DNA of 64,000 nt from Pseudomonadales bacterium (lineage in GTDB: Bacteria > Pseudomonadota > Gammaproteobacteria > Pseudomonadales > Pseudohongiellaceae), in NCBI GenBank assembly GCA_023254735.1, contig JALRKV010000119.1, positions 1 through 64,000 of the forward strand, given 5' to 3'. Below, piece by piece: positions 57,348 through 64,000 of this stretch. The translations under genes and the position numbers were made by a program. The stretch's first letter is position 1, and each line of letters begins with the position of its first letter. The notes under the pieces were generated by a model that did not search any database, was not told the DNA's origin, and worked only from the letters and a program-made list of their open reading frames with translations.

Positions 57348-57887
57348 CTAGATGCCTGAGATTTCAACTCGACGATTCTGCTGGTAGGCAGCATCGTTCT
57401 GACCAGTCTGTGCCGGACGTTCTTCGCCGTAGCTGACGACTTCGATCTGGCTGCGCGCAGCACCGTTTACGATTAGGAAGTTGAGTACGCCATTGGCTCT
57501 GCGCTCGCCCAGTGCGAGGTTGTACTCACGAGTGCCGCGCTCGTCAGCGTGGCCTTCGAGTCGAATGCGCTTGCTTGGATTCGCAGCGAGGTCCTTCGCG
57601 TGATAGGTCAACACGTCTCGGTCTGCCTGACGGAACTCGGCGACGTCAAAATCGAAGTAGAACACTGTGGTATTGAGTGCGTTGCGGGCCATGCGCTCTT
57701 CCGCAGCTGCAGCGCGAGCGCGTGCTTCCGCTTCTAGCTCTTGTGCGCGGCGGGTTGTCGCATCTACACCACTCTCGGTTTCGGCAACGGCAGGCTCTTG
57801 AGCCTCTTCGCCGGTTGAGCTACAGGCGGCTAGGCCTGTGAGCGAGAGAATCAGAATAGCCATTTTCGCCAGTTGTGTAATCTTCAT
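57348..57887 (-). CDS. pal: Peptidoglycan-associated lipoprotein Pal
   Basis: Pal is an outer-membrane lipoprotein that binds peptidoglycan and TolB in the Tol-Pal system. The signal ends LAAC, with lipidated C22. A linker of about 45 residues carrying repeated acidic and alanine-rich segments is followed by the OmpA-like domain (about 70-179) with VFYFDFDVAEF and GHADERGTREYNLALGERRA. ATG 57887 has AGGAG five bases upstream. The usual tolQRAB-pal-cpoB neighbours are absent, so this copy is detached or is a paralogue. Confidence 0.92.
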   Translation of the reverse strand: MKITQLAKMAILILSLTGLAACSSTGEEAQEPAVAETESGVDATTRRAQELEAEARARAAAAEERMARNALNTTVFYFDFDVAEFRQADRDVLTYHAKDLAANPSKRIRLEGHADERGTREYNLALGERRANGVLNFLIVNGAARSQIEVVSYGEERPAQTGQNDAAYQQNRRVEISGI

Positions 57888-57954
57888 GTAAGCTCCTGCT
57901 TGATTGACGTGGGCATTGATCCAAAAATGTATCAAATTTATTAATGCAAAAATA

Positions 57955-57983
57955 ATATAGTATTCGAATACCGAATGCTATAT
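57955..57983. promoter_or_regulatory. Long inverted repeat upstream of pal
   Basis: ATATAGTATTCG and CGAATGCTATAT are complementary at 11 of 12 positions around the 5-base spacer AATAC. It lies 68-96 bp before the pal start. A T run is absent, so an operator or promoter-linked element is more likely than a terminator. Confidence 0.55.
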
Positions 57984-58288
57984 CGGCCGAATAATTTTCC
58001 TCTCTATTTCGGTCCGCCGCGGCGCACGGGAGCAGTGGCTTGCGGCTATGTTGAGGTCGGCGGAGAAAGCCCGCTGACGCCCTATTTTCGGCGATTAAGG
58101 GAGGGGTCTAGGGAGCCGAGAAAATATCGAGCAAGCGTTCGATTTTTGCTTATCAAGCAACCTCATTAGTGCTAGTCTTGGACTCATTAAAGGCCGTAAC
58201 TCTGCCTCGGATAGTGTTTCTGTCGTGCGTCTTCCTACTGCCCCAAACTAAAGGGTAGTCGTAAGCGTCCAGGCTATCCGCCGGCTAC

Positions 58289-58352
58289 GTACCATTTTGC
58301 GTACTACTTCGCGTACTACGTTACGTACTATATTCAGTACTGCAATAGGTAC
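58289..58352. repeat. Phased array of six GTAC sites, period exactly 12 bp
   Basis: GTAC occurs at 58289, 58301, 58313, 58325, 58337 and 58349, each exactly 12 bp from the last. The units share more than the core: TTGCGTACTACT, TCGCGTACTACG, TTACGTACTATA and TTCAGTACTGCA, with GTACCA at both ends. It lies 117-180 bp upstream of the first acyl-CoA dehydrogenase gene. It could be a stacked operator array or a decayed repeat; function is unknown. Confidence 0.85.
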
Positions 58353-58468
58353 CATAAGAGCCAAGTTTACTGTTCGCCTCGCGAACTCACACTCACATGA
58401 CATCCACACCATACTGACACCACAATATGTCATTGCAACAAGGTGTCATCGCAACAGGAGACAAGACC

Positions 58469-59668
58469 GTGAACGCAGATTTTACCGCGGAAGAACTGGC
58501 CTTTCAGGCCGAAGTGCGCGAATTCCTTGCCAATGAATTTCCAGCTGAGCTAAAGCAGAAGGTCGACAAACGTATTCGTCTGAGCAAGGACGAAATTGTC
58601 GGCTGGCAGAAGATTCTTTATAAAAAAGGGTGGATGGCACCCAATTGGCCCAAGGAGTACGGCGGCACTGGATGGACGCCTACGCAGAAATATATTTTCA
58701 GCACGGAAATGGGCCTTGTCGGCGCCCCCGAGCCTACGCCTTTCGGCGTGACCATGGTCGCGCCTGTGATCATGGCCTACGGCACAGAAGAGCAGAAGCA
58801 ACGTTTTCTGCCGGACATTCTTGAAAGCAATGTTTGGTGGTGTCAGGGTTATTCTGAGCCGAATGCCGGTTCAGACCTTGCCTCATTGAAGACGATGGCC
58901 GTCCGCGACGGCGATGATTATATCGTTAACGGCAATAAGACTTGGAATACTTATGGTCAGTATGCCGATTGGATTTTCTGCCTCGTTCGGACCGACAACA
59001 GTGTTAAGAAGCAAGAGGGCATTAGCTTCCTGCTAATCGACATGAAGTCGCCTGGTATTACTCTCAAGCCAATCGTACTCCTCGACGGCCACGCCGAGGT
59101 CAACGAAGTGTTCTTCGATGATGTGCGTGTCCCCGCAGCTAATCTAATCGGTGAAGAAAATAAAGGTTGGACCTACGCGAAGGTGCTTCTGACACACGAG
59201 CGCACCAATATCGCTGGCGTTCCACGTGGCAAGCGCCGCCTTGCTTCTCTTAAGCGAATCGCAGCAGAAACAGACGATGGTTTTGGCGGAACAATGGCCG
59301 ACAACGCCGACTTCAAAGCGCAGCTTGCCGAAGTTGAGATCGAATTGCAGGCATTGGAGTATGCGGAGCTTCGCACGCTCGCTGCGCTTAGCGTGGGTAA
59401 GGCGCCCGGCCCTGAGTCTTCGATTTTAAAAATCGTTGGAACAGAGCTCGCGCAGAAAATGGATGAAATGACTGTCGAACTTGCCGGCTACAACTGCCTG
59501 CCGTTTGTACCCGAGCAATTCGAAGAAGGGTTTGAAGGCGAGCAAATGGGCCCAGGAAGCTCTGCGGCCGCGGCGCTAAGTTATTTTAATAATCGTAAGC
59601 TCTCGATCTTCGGCGGTTCTAACGAAGTTCAGCGCAACATCATCAGCAAGGCAGTGTTGGGACTTTAA
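58469..59668 (+). CDS. Acyl-CoA dehydrogenase (first of a pair)
   Basis: A 399-residue FAD-dependent acyl-CoA dehydrogenase with N-terminal helical (about 1-125), central beta (about 126-230, with WWCQGYSEPNAGSDLASLKT) and C-terminal helical domains ending SIFGGSNEVQRNIISKAVLGL (shown in two parts by position 375-395). The usual YEG catalytic glutamate position reads FGG. GTG 58469 has AGGAG eight bases upstream and is better than ATG 58427. It heads a five-gene plus-strand cluster with a second dehydrogenase, a phosphatase, a kinase and an SDR. The substrate is unknown; see findings. Confidence 0.92.
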   Translation: MNADFTAEELAFQAEVREFLANEFPAELKQKVDKRIRLSKDEIVGWQKILYKKGWMAPNWPKEYGGTGWTPTQKYIFSTEMGLVGAPEPTPFGVTMVAPVIMAYGTEEQKQRFLPDILESNVWWCQGYSEPNAGSDLASLKTMAVRDGDDYIVNGNKTWNTYGQYADWIFCLVRTDNSVKKQEGISFLLIDMKSPGITLKPIVLLDGHAEVNEVFFDDVRVPAANLIGEENKGWTYAKVLLTHERTNIAGVPRGKRRLASLKRIAAETDDGFGGTMADNADFKAQLAEVEIELQALEYAELRTLAALSVGKAPGPESSILKIVGTELAQKMDEMTVELAGYNCLPFVPEQFEEGFEGEQMGPGSSAAAALSYFNNRKLSIFGGSNEVQRNIISKAVLGL

Positions 59669-59722
59669 GCTCCCCGCCTTCGTGAACGATTGTTTACTCA
59701 CTAATTTGAAAGAGGTTTGACA

Positions 59723-60856
59723 GTGGATTTTTCTTATTCAGAAGAGCAGCAGATGCTGCAAGAAAGCGTTCAGAAGTTCGTAATGCAAAAATACGACTTC
59801 TACACACGAGACGATATTATCAAATCCGAGGCAGGTTATAGCGCCGAGAATTGGACCATGTTTGCCGAGTTAGGCTGGCTCACGGTGCCGTTTACCGAGG
59901 AAGACGGTGGATTCGGCGGCAAGGCTGTCGATCTCATGGTGATGATGGAGGAGTTCGGTAAAGGTATGTTGGTCGAGCCTTACCTCTCCTGTGCCATTAT
60001 GGGTGGTACGCTGATAGCCGATCTAGGCAGCGAAGAGCAGAAGGGTGCGTTGATTCCACAGATCATGGAAGGCGCGATGATTACGGCAGTAGCCTATGCG
60101 GAGCAAGGCAGCCGTTTCAATCCGAATAATGTCAAGACTTCTGCAGTCGCCGCAGGCGATGAAGTTGTGCTCAACGGCGCTAAGACTGCGGTTTTAGGCG
60201 CGCCAAATGCGCAAACGATAATCGTCAGCGCACGCGAGTCCGGCGCTGCAACCGATGCCGACGGCATTTCGCTTTTTCTCGTCGACGCCAACGCAGCCGG
60301 TGTGAGCATTAAGCCCTATACAACCATCGACGGTCGCAAGGCCGGCGAAGTAACGCTTGCCGACGTGCGAGTGCCTGCCACTGCTCGATTGGGTGCTGCC
60401 GGCGGCGCGGCTGCGACACTTGCTGCAGTCATCGATCGAGCAACGCTTGCCGTGGCTGCCGAAGCAGTCGGCGCAATGGATTCGTTGTTAACCAAGACGG
60501 TCGAATACAGCAAGACGCGCAAACAGTTTGGGACTGCGATCGGCACGTTTCAGGCATTGCAGCATCGTATGGCCGATATGTTCATTCAGTGCCAACTTGC
60601 ACGCTCGATCGTGGTTCGCGCGGCAATGATTTTAGACAGCGATGAGGACGCGGTGAGCAAGGCACGCGCCGTTTCGTCGGCTAAATCAAAAGTCGGCAAA
60701 GCCATTCGCCTTGTGGGCCAAGAGGCCGTTCAGATTCACGGCGGTATCGGTGTGACCGACGAGCTAGATGTGGGGCACCTCTTTAAGCGAGTTACTGCGC
60801 TAGACCTTATGTTCGGCAACGCGGAGTATCACCTCCAGCGCTTCGCCTCGCTCTAA
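59723..60856 (+). CDS. Acyl-CoA dehydrogenase (second of a pair)
   Basis: A 377-residue acyl-CoA dehydrogenase that diverges from the first one. It keeps VAYAEQGSRFN in the central domain and QEAVQIHGGIGVTDELDVGHLF in the C-terminal domain, ending FGNAEYHLQRFASL, where the standard YEG glutamate is also absent. Adjacent unequal dehydrogenases often form alpha2beta2 enzymes for sterol or branched substrates. GTG 59723 is preceded by GAGG at seven bases; TTG 59717 is weaker. It starts 54 bases after the first gene. Confidence 0.92.
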   Translation: MDFSYSEEQQMLQESVQKFVMQKYDFYTRDDIIKSEAGYSAENWTMFAELGWLTVPFTEEDGGFGGKAVDLMVMMEEFGKGMLVEPYLSCAIMGGTLIADLGSEEQKGALIPQIMEGAMITAVAYAEQGSRFNPNNVKTSAVAAGDEVVLNGAKTAVLGAPNAQTIIVSARESGAATDADGISLFLVDANAAGVSIKPYTTIDGRKAGEVTLADVRVPATARLGAAGGAAATLAAVIDRATLAVAAEAVGAMDSLLTKTVEYSKTRKQFGTAIGTFQALQHRMADMFIQCQLARSIVVRAAMILDSDEDAVSKARAVSSAKSKVGKAIRLVGQEAVQIHGGIGVTDELDVGHLFKRVTALDLMFGNAEYHLQRFASL

Positions 60857-60872
60857 GCGTCGACCTGAGATC

Positions 60873-61580
60873 GTGAGTGAACTCATCCTTGTCCGCCACG
60901 GACAGGCATCCTTTGGCGCTGAGTCTTACGATAAGCTCAGCCCCAAGGGAGTCGAACAAGCAAAGATTCTCGCCCAGCACTGGAATGCGCTGGGCGAGAA
61001 TTTCGATCACATCTACAGCGGTACCCTCTTGCGTCAACGCGAGACTGCCCACGAACTCCTCCCTCTCGTTGCCGGAAAGCCAGAAGCTTCGGTACAGTTG
61101 GCAGGATTCAATGAATACAATGGCGACCCGCTGATAAAAATCCACCTACGTGATCTGCGTGCCGCGGGCGAAGCTGTGCCATCGGAATGGCCAATTAAGA
61201 ATGAGCGGCAATTTCAATCAGTTTTCGAAGCCGCTACCGCGAGATGGATTCGCGATGATCTAGACCCGAAGGAGGATGTCGAGGGATTTGAGCCTTGGGC
61301 GGAATTCAAGGCGCGCGTCTATTCTGCAATGGACGAAGTTATGGCGCGACACGGGCAAGGCAGTCGCGTCATTATTTCGACGTCCGGCGGCGTTATTGCC
61401 ATGGCGTTACAAAGAGTATTAAATTTTCCTGACGAACATGTTATTGCAACCAATTGGATGGTGCGCAATAGTTCGGTGACACGTATGATCTACGGACGCG
61501 GCAAATTGTCGCTGACCCAATTCAACAATCTGGCTCATCTAGAGAATCCAGACAAAAAGCACATGATCACCTTCCGGTGA
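60873..61580 (+). CDS. Histidine phosphatase family protein
   Basis: A 235-residue member of the phosphoglycerate-mutase/histidine-phosphatase family. The phosphorylated histidine is H9 in LVRHGQASF, with the second catalytic pair in YSGTLLRQRETA and a late STSGGVIAM. The start is GTG 60873, 16 bases after the second dehydrogenase. Its place between acyl-CoA dehydrogenases and a kinase suggests it acts on a phosphorylated intermediate of the same pathway or recycles a dead-end phosphate; this is inference. Confidence 0.88.
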   Translation: MSELILVRHGQASFGAESYDKLSPKGVEQAKILAQHWNALGENFDHIYSGTLLRQRETAHELLPLVAGKPEASVQLAGFNEYNGDPLIKIHLRDLRAAGEAVPSEWPIKNERQFQSVFEAATARWIRDDLDPKEDVEGFEPWAEFKARVYSAMDEVMARHGQGSRVIISTSGGVIAMALQRVLNFPDEHVIATNWMVRNSSVTRMIYGRGKLSLTQFNNLAHLENPDKKHMITFR

Positions 61581-61731
61581 GTCGGCAAGAAACTATTGGA
61601 CTGGAAAGCTAATTAGCCGGCTCTTAAGTAAGTAATCTCCGACACGGAGCCTAAAGAATCGAGAGCTACGAGCGAGCTCCTCGGTGGCAGGTCAGGGGCA
61701 GGGAAGGCTGAGAACGAAAGAGGGATTAAGG

Positions 61732-62823
61732 TTGACTGATAGCGCAGTAAACGAAGAATTAGTAGACCGAGCAGGTTCCATCCGGACGGGCGAAGAGCTC
61801 GACCTCGACTCGCTGCGACAGCATCTCGAGCCTGTGCTTGGGGCAAAGGTCGCACAGCTCGAAGTAAAGCAGTTTCCCGGTGGCTTTTCGAACTTAACCT
61901 ATTTACTCAGCAGTGGAGATGAGCGTTGGGTATTGAGGCGTCCACCTTTCGGAAGCAAGGTTAAGTCAGCGCACGATATGTCTCGTGAGTTTAAAATTCT
62001 CTCAGCGCTTCAGGGTGTTTTTCCTTACGGGCCGAAGCCCGTACATTTCTGTGATGATCACGCTGTGCTCGGCTGTGATTTCTATCTGATGAGTTATATC
62101 GAAGGCTTGGTTATTCGCCGCGAATACCCCGCAGCACTTAACTTTTCCCCAGACCAGATTCGCGAGCAGTTGTTTAACTTTTTTGATGTTCTGTCCGAGC
62201 TTCATTCCGTCGATCTCGTCGAGGCAGGTCTCGATACCTTTGGGCGCCCAGCGGGCTATGTTCAGCGACAGGTCGACGGTTGGTGTAAGCGGTGGGTCGA
62301 TGCTGTAACGCCAGACACGGTAAATTGCGACTCGACGATGCAATGGCTGCAGGACAACATGCCTGCTGAAAGCGGCAAGGCTAGCGTCATCCATAACGAC
62401 TACAAAACCGATAATGTTATCTTTTCTCTCGAAAATCCCATGCAGGTCATAGGCATTCTTGACTGGGAGATGGCAACGGTCGGCGATCCATTAATGGACT
62501 TGGGCTGCACCCTAGGCTACTGGACTCAAATGGACGACCCCGACTTCTTCCGCCAGTACCGTACTATGCCAAGCGATGTACCCGGCGCACCGACACGCGC
62601 TGAAATCGTAAGTCGTTTCCAGGAAAAAACCGGCGTGCCTGTTGATAATTTCGCCTTCTACTTCGTGTTTGGTTTGTTCCGTCTGGGTGTAATCGGGCAG
62701 CAGATTTACTATCGCTTCTACCACGGTCATACGAAGGACCAACGCTTTGCAATGATGGTCAAAAAGACCGACGTGCTGCAGCGCATGAGTGAGATGATCA
62801 TGCGTGGAGAAATCACTTCTTAG
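61732..62823 (+). CDS. Aminoglycoside-phosphotransferase-like kinase (LvaA/ACAD10-11 kinase type)
   Basis: A 363-residue protein kinase-fold phosphotransferase. It has a P-loop-like FPGGFSNLTY, the catalytic loop IHNDYKTDN (221-228) and the metal-binding DWEMATVGDPLMDLG starting at D244. This subfamily includes the kinase domain of ACAD10/ACAD11 and LvaA of Pseudomonas putida, which phosphorylate 4-hydroxyacyl-CoA, rather than drug-resistance enzymes. TTG 61732 has GAGG eight bases upstream; GTG 61684 would add 16 residues. It is followed by an SDR gene. Confidence 0.88.
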   Translation: MTDSAVNEELVDRAGSIRTGEELDLDSLRQHLEPVLGAKVAQLEVKQFPGGFSNLTYLLSSGDERWVLRRPPFGSKVKSAHDMSREFKILSALQGVFPYGPKPVHFCDDHAVLGCDFYLMSYIEGLVIRREYPAALNFSPDQIREQLFNFFDVLSELHSVDLVEAGLDTFGRPAGYVQRQVDGWCKRWVDAVTPDTVNCDSTMQWLQDNMPAESGKASVIHNDYKTDNVIFSLENPMQVIGILDWEMATVGDPLMDLGCTLGYWTQMDDPDFFRQYRTMPSDVPGAPTRAEIVSRFQEKTGVPVDNFAFYFVFGLFRLGVIGQQIYYRFYHGHTKDQRFAMMVKKTDVLQRMSEMIMRGEITS

Positions 62824-62884
62824 CTTTAGGCGCTAAGCGAACTGAAAGAGAATTGGCGGACAAATTAAGACAAGGACTAGCAGC

Positions 62885-63682
62885 ATGACATTCGCGATTG
62901 ACGAATTATTTTCGGTGGCCGGTAAAGTAGCAATTGTTACCGGTGGCTCTCGAGGCATCGGCAGGATGATTGCTAAAGGCTTCGTCGAGAATGGCGTGAA
63001 AACTTATATTACAGCACGTAAGGCAGAAGCCTGCATGGCGACCGCTGAGGAGCTATCCAACGCCAACAAGGGCGAGTGCATCGCGCTGCCGGCGGATTTA
63101 TCGACAAAGCAAGGGCGTGAGGCTTTCGTTGCAGAAATTACTGCGCGCGAGAGCAAAATTGATATTCTGGTGAATAACGCAGGCGCAGCCTGGGGGGCGC
63201 CATTTGAAGACTATCCAGACGAAGGCTACGACAAAGTCATGGATATCAATGTTAAAGCGATATTCACCCTCACGCGCGATCTGATGCCATTGCTTAAGAA
63301 TGGCGCAAGCCAGGAGAATCCGAGTCGGGTCATCAATATTGGCTCCATCGATGGGCTGCGCGTATCAACCATGGATAATTTCGCCTATGGCGCGAGTAAA
63401 GCGGCCGTTCATTTTCTCACCAAAAACTTAGCCCTTCGCCTCGGCCCCAAAGGTGTAACAGTCAACGCGATCGCCCCGGGCGCCTTTCAAAGCAACATGA
63501 TGAATGCGACGCTAGAAAAATTTCAGGACAAAATCGAGAGCGAAAATCCACTGGGTCGTATAGGTGCACCCGAGGATATGGCTGGCCTCGCCCTGTATCT
63601 GGCTTCGAATGCATCCAAGTACATGACGGGCCAGGTTATCGCGCTGGACGGCGGGCGTCACATCGGTGCGCGACAGGATTAA
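62885..63682 (+). CDS. SDR family oxidoreductase
   Basis: A 265-residue classical short-chain dehydrogenase with TGGSRGIG at 19-26, NNAG at 97-100, S154, Y168 and K172 (YGASK). The C-terminal VIALDGG is the usual cofactor-side loop. Its best-fit roles are reduction or oxidation of a beta- or gamma-oxo acyl-CoA. In the cluster it stands where LvaD, a 3-hydroxy/4-oxo acyl-CoA SDR, stands in the levulinate pathway. AAGGA lies eight bases before the ATG. Confidence 0.9.
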   Translation: MTFAIDELFSVAGKVAIVTGGSRGIGRMIAKGFVENGVKTYITARKAEACMATAEELSNANKGECIALPADLSTKQGREAFVAEITARESKIDILVNNAGAAWGAPFEDYPDEGYDKVMDINVKAIFTLTRDLMPLLKNGASQENPSRVINIGSIDGLRVSTMDNFAYGASKAAVHFLTKNLALRLGPKGVTVNAIAPGAFQSNMMNATLEKFQDKIESENPLGRIGAPEDMAGLALYLASNASKYMTGQVIALDGGRHIGARQD

Positions 63683-63700
63683 TTCGACAGGAAATCGTAA

Positions 63701-64000
63701 ATGAACGCAAAGCAGGCTCGCAGGCCCAATAACCAAGGACCGCAAGCGATTCCAAGCCTGCTCGTCGTCAGCGCGGCGTTCGTGAGCGGCTTCTGTATTA
63801 TGACCATCGAGATGCTTGGCGCTAGAATCATGGCGCCTTATTTCGGCGGCAGTTTGTCGGTATGGGGCAGTATACTCACCGTCTTTATGCTCGCGCTGGC
63901 ATGTGGCTACCTGATTGGCGGCAAGCTCTCGGCCCGTCGTCCGAGCCTTTTTAACTACGCTTTCTTTTTCCTCGCCGCTGCTGCGCTTTCGCTGCCGATA
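63701..64000 (+). CDS. Spermidine synthase-like membrane protein (partial, N-terminus)
   Basis: The frame starts at ATG 63701 with ACAGGAAA upstream and runs off the right edge, giving the first 100 residues. After a basic N-terminus come membrane helices with IEMLGARIMAPYFGGS and GYLIGGKLSARR. This is the N-terminal membrane domain of fused MFS/spermidine-synthase-like proteins (also called spermine synthase-like). Its place 18 bases after the SDR suggests it may belong to the same transcript, but a role in acyl-CoA catabolism is not obvious. The methyltransferase-like domain, if present, is outside the window. Confidence 0.82.
   Translation, partial: MNAKQARRPNNQGPQAIPSLLVVSAAFVSGFCIMTIEMLGARIMAPYFGGSLSVWGSILTVFMLALACGYLIGGKLSARRPSLFNYAFFFLAAAALSLPI

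Larger units (their letters stand above)
57888..58468. promoter_or_regulatory. Large divergent intergenic region, pal/acyl-CoA dehydrogenase
   Basis: This 581-bp gap between divergent genes shows no credible gene. It holds two notable elements described separately: a 12-bp-arm inverted repeat (57955-57983) close to pal, and the phased GTAC array (58289-58352) close to the acyl-CoA dehydrogenase start. The rest is unremarkable, and I see no consensus promoter pair. Confidence 0.6.

Noticed and set aside
58289-58352. CRISPR-like array
   Set aside because: The 12-bp period leaves no spacers and the units are too short; no cas gene is nearby.
58248-58433. Minus-strand frame of 61 codons through the GTAC array
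   Set aside because: Its VVREVVRK-like repeats come only from the 12-bp DNA repeat; it has no support as a gene.

Overview
The window reads as a chromosomal segment of a gammaproteobacterium. The evidence is gene order: a minus-strand block TPR lipoprotein, lolB, ispE, tRNA-Gln, prs, rplY, pth, ychF diverges from hemA-prfA-prmC-moeB. It is followed by gatCAB facing mreBCD-maf-rng-yhdP-nitrilase. These arrangements are familiar from Pseudomonas and the cellvibrio/OM60-type marine gammaproteobacteria. The lipid-type catabolic genes and the NAD(P)H dehydrogenase-like/SelD fusion fit an aerobic marine heterotroph such as the OM60/NOR5 group, but that placement is a guess. No insertion sequence, CRISPR array or complete prophage is visible.

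Layout. 1-900: possible accessory edge with a 78-residue orphan gene on the 3' side of a tRNA-Met. 1033-8214 (minus): housekeeping block for translation, PRPP and isoprenoid synthesis, and outer-membrane lipoprotein sorting, with tRNA-Gln inside. 8556-14392 (plus): hemA, prfA, prmC, a MoeB-type E1 enzyme and a DEAD-box helicase. 14440-18144 (minus): a small conserved protein and the gatCAB amidotransferase. 18493-33616 (plus): mreBCD, maf, rng, yhdP, ppnN, a 5'-nucleotidase lipoprotein, an M20 peptidase, a nitrilase and a DUF445 membrane protein. 33960-39688: a TetR regulator, a lone ExbD/TolR, an aldolase-dehydrogenase fusion next to mtnA, a HIT protein and a glutaminyl cyclase. 39784-48664: the SelD fusion, a YceI protein, a TonB receptor, an MFS permease, a patatin, a GNAT, a small lipoprotein and a thioesterase. 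48689-53902: amidohydrolase, sodium:solute symporter, ThDP enzyme and a 2OG-oxygenase-like protein. 53929-57887: a DUF4105 membrane protein, a hormone-sensitive-lipase-type hydrolase, a DUF2306 protein and a lone pal. 58469-64000 (plus): two acyl-CoA dehydrogenases, a histidine phosphatase, an APH-type kinase, an SDR and the start of a spermidine-synthase-like membrane protein.

How genes may work together. The most interesting sets are three. The last cluster combines an APH-type kinase, acyl-CoA dehydrogenases and an SDR, the same parts used in levulinate (Lva) and ACAD10/11-type catabolism of 4-hydroxyacyl-CoAs. The aldolase/dehydrogenase fusion directly upstream of mtnA suggests a dihydroxyacetone-phosphate-type salvage of 5'-deoxy- or 5'-methylthio-nucleosides. 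The region upstream of the acyl-CoA dehydrogenases carries six GTAC tetramers at exactly 12-bp intervals, an unexplained phased array. In addition, mreC appears to lack a standard start codon at the place where homology says it should begin.
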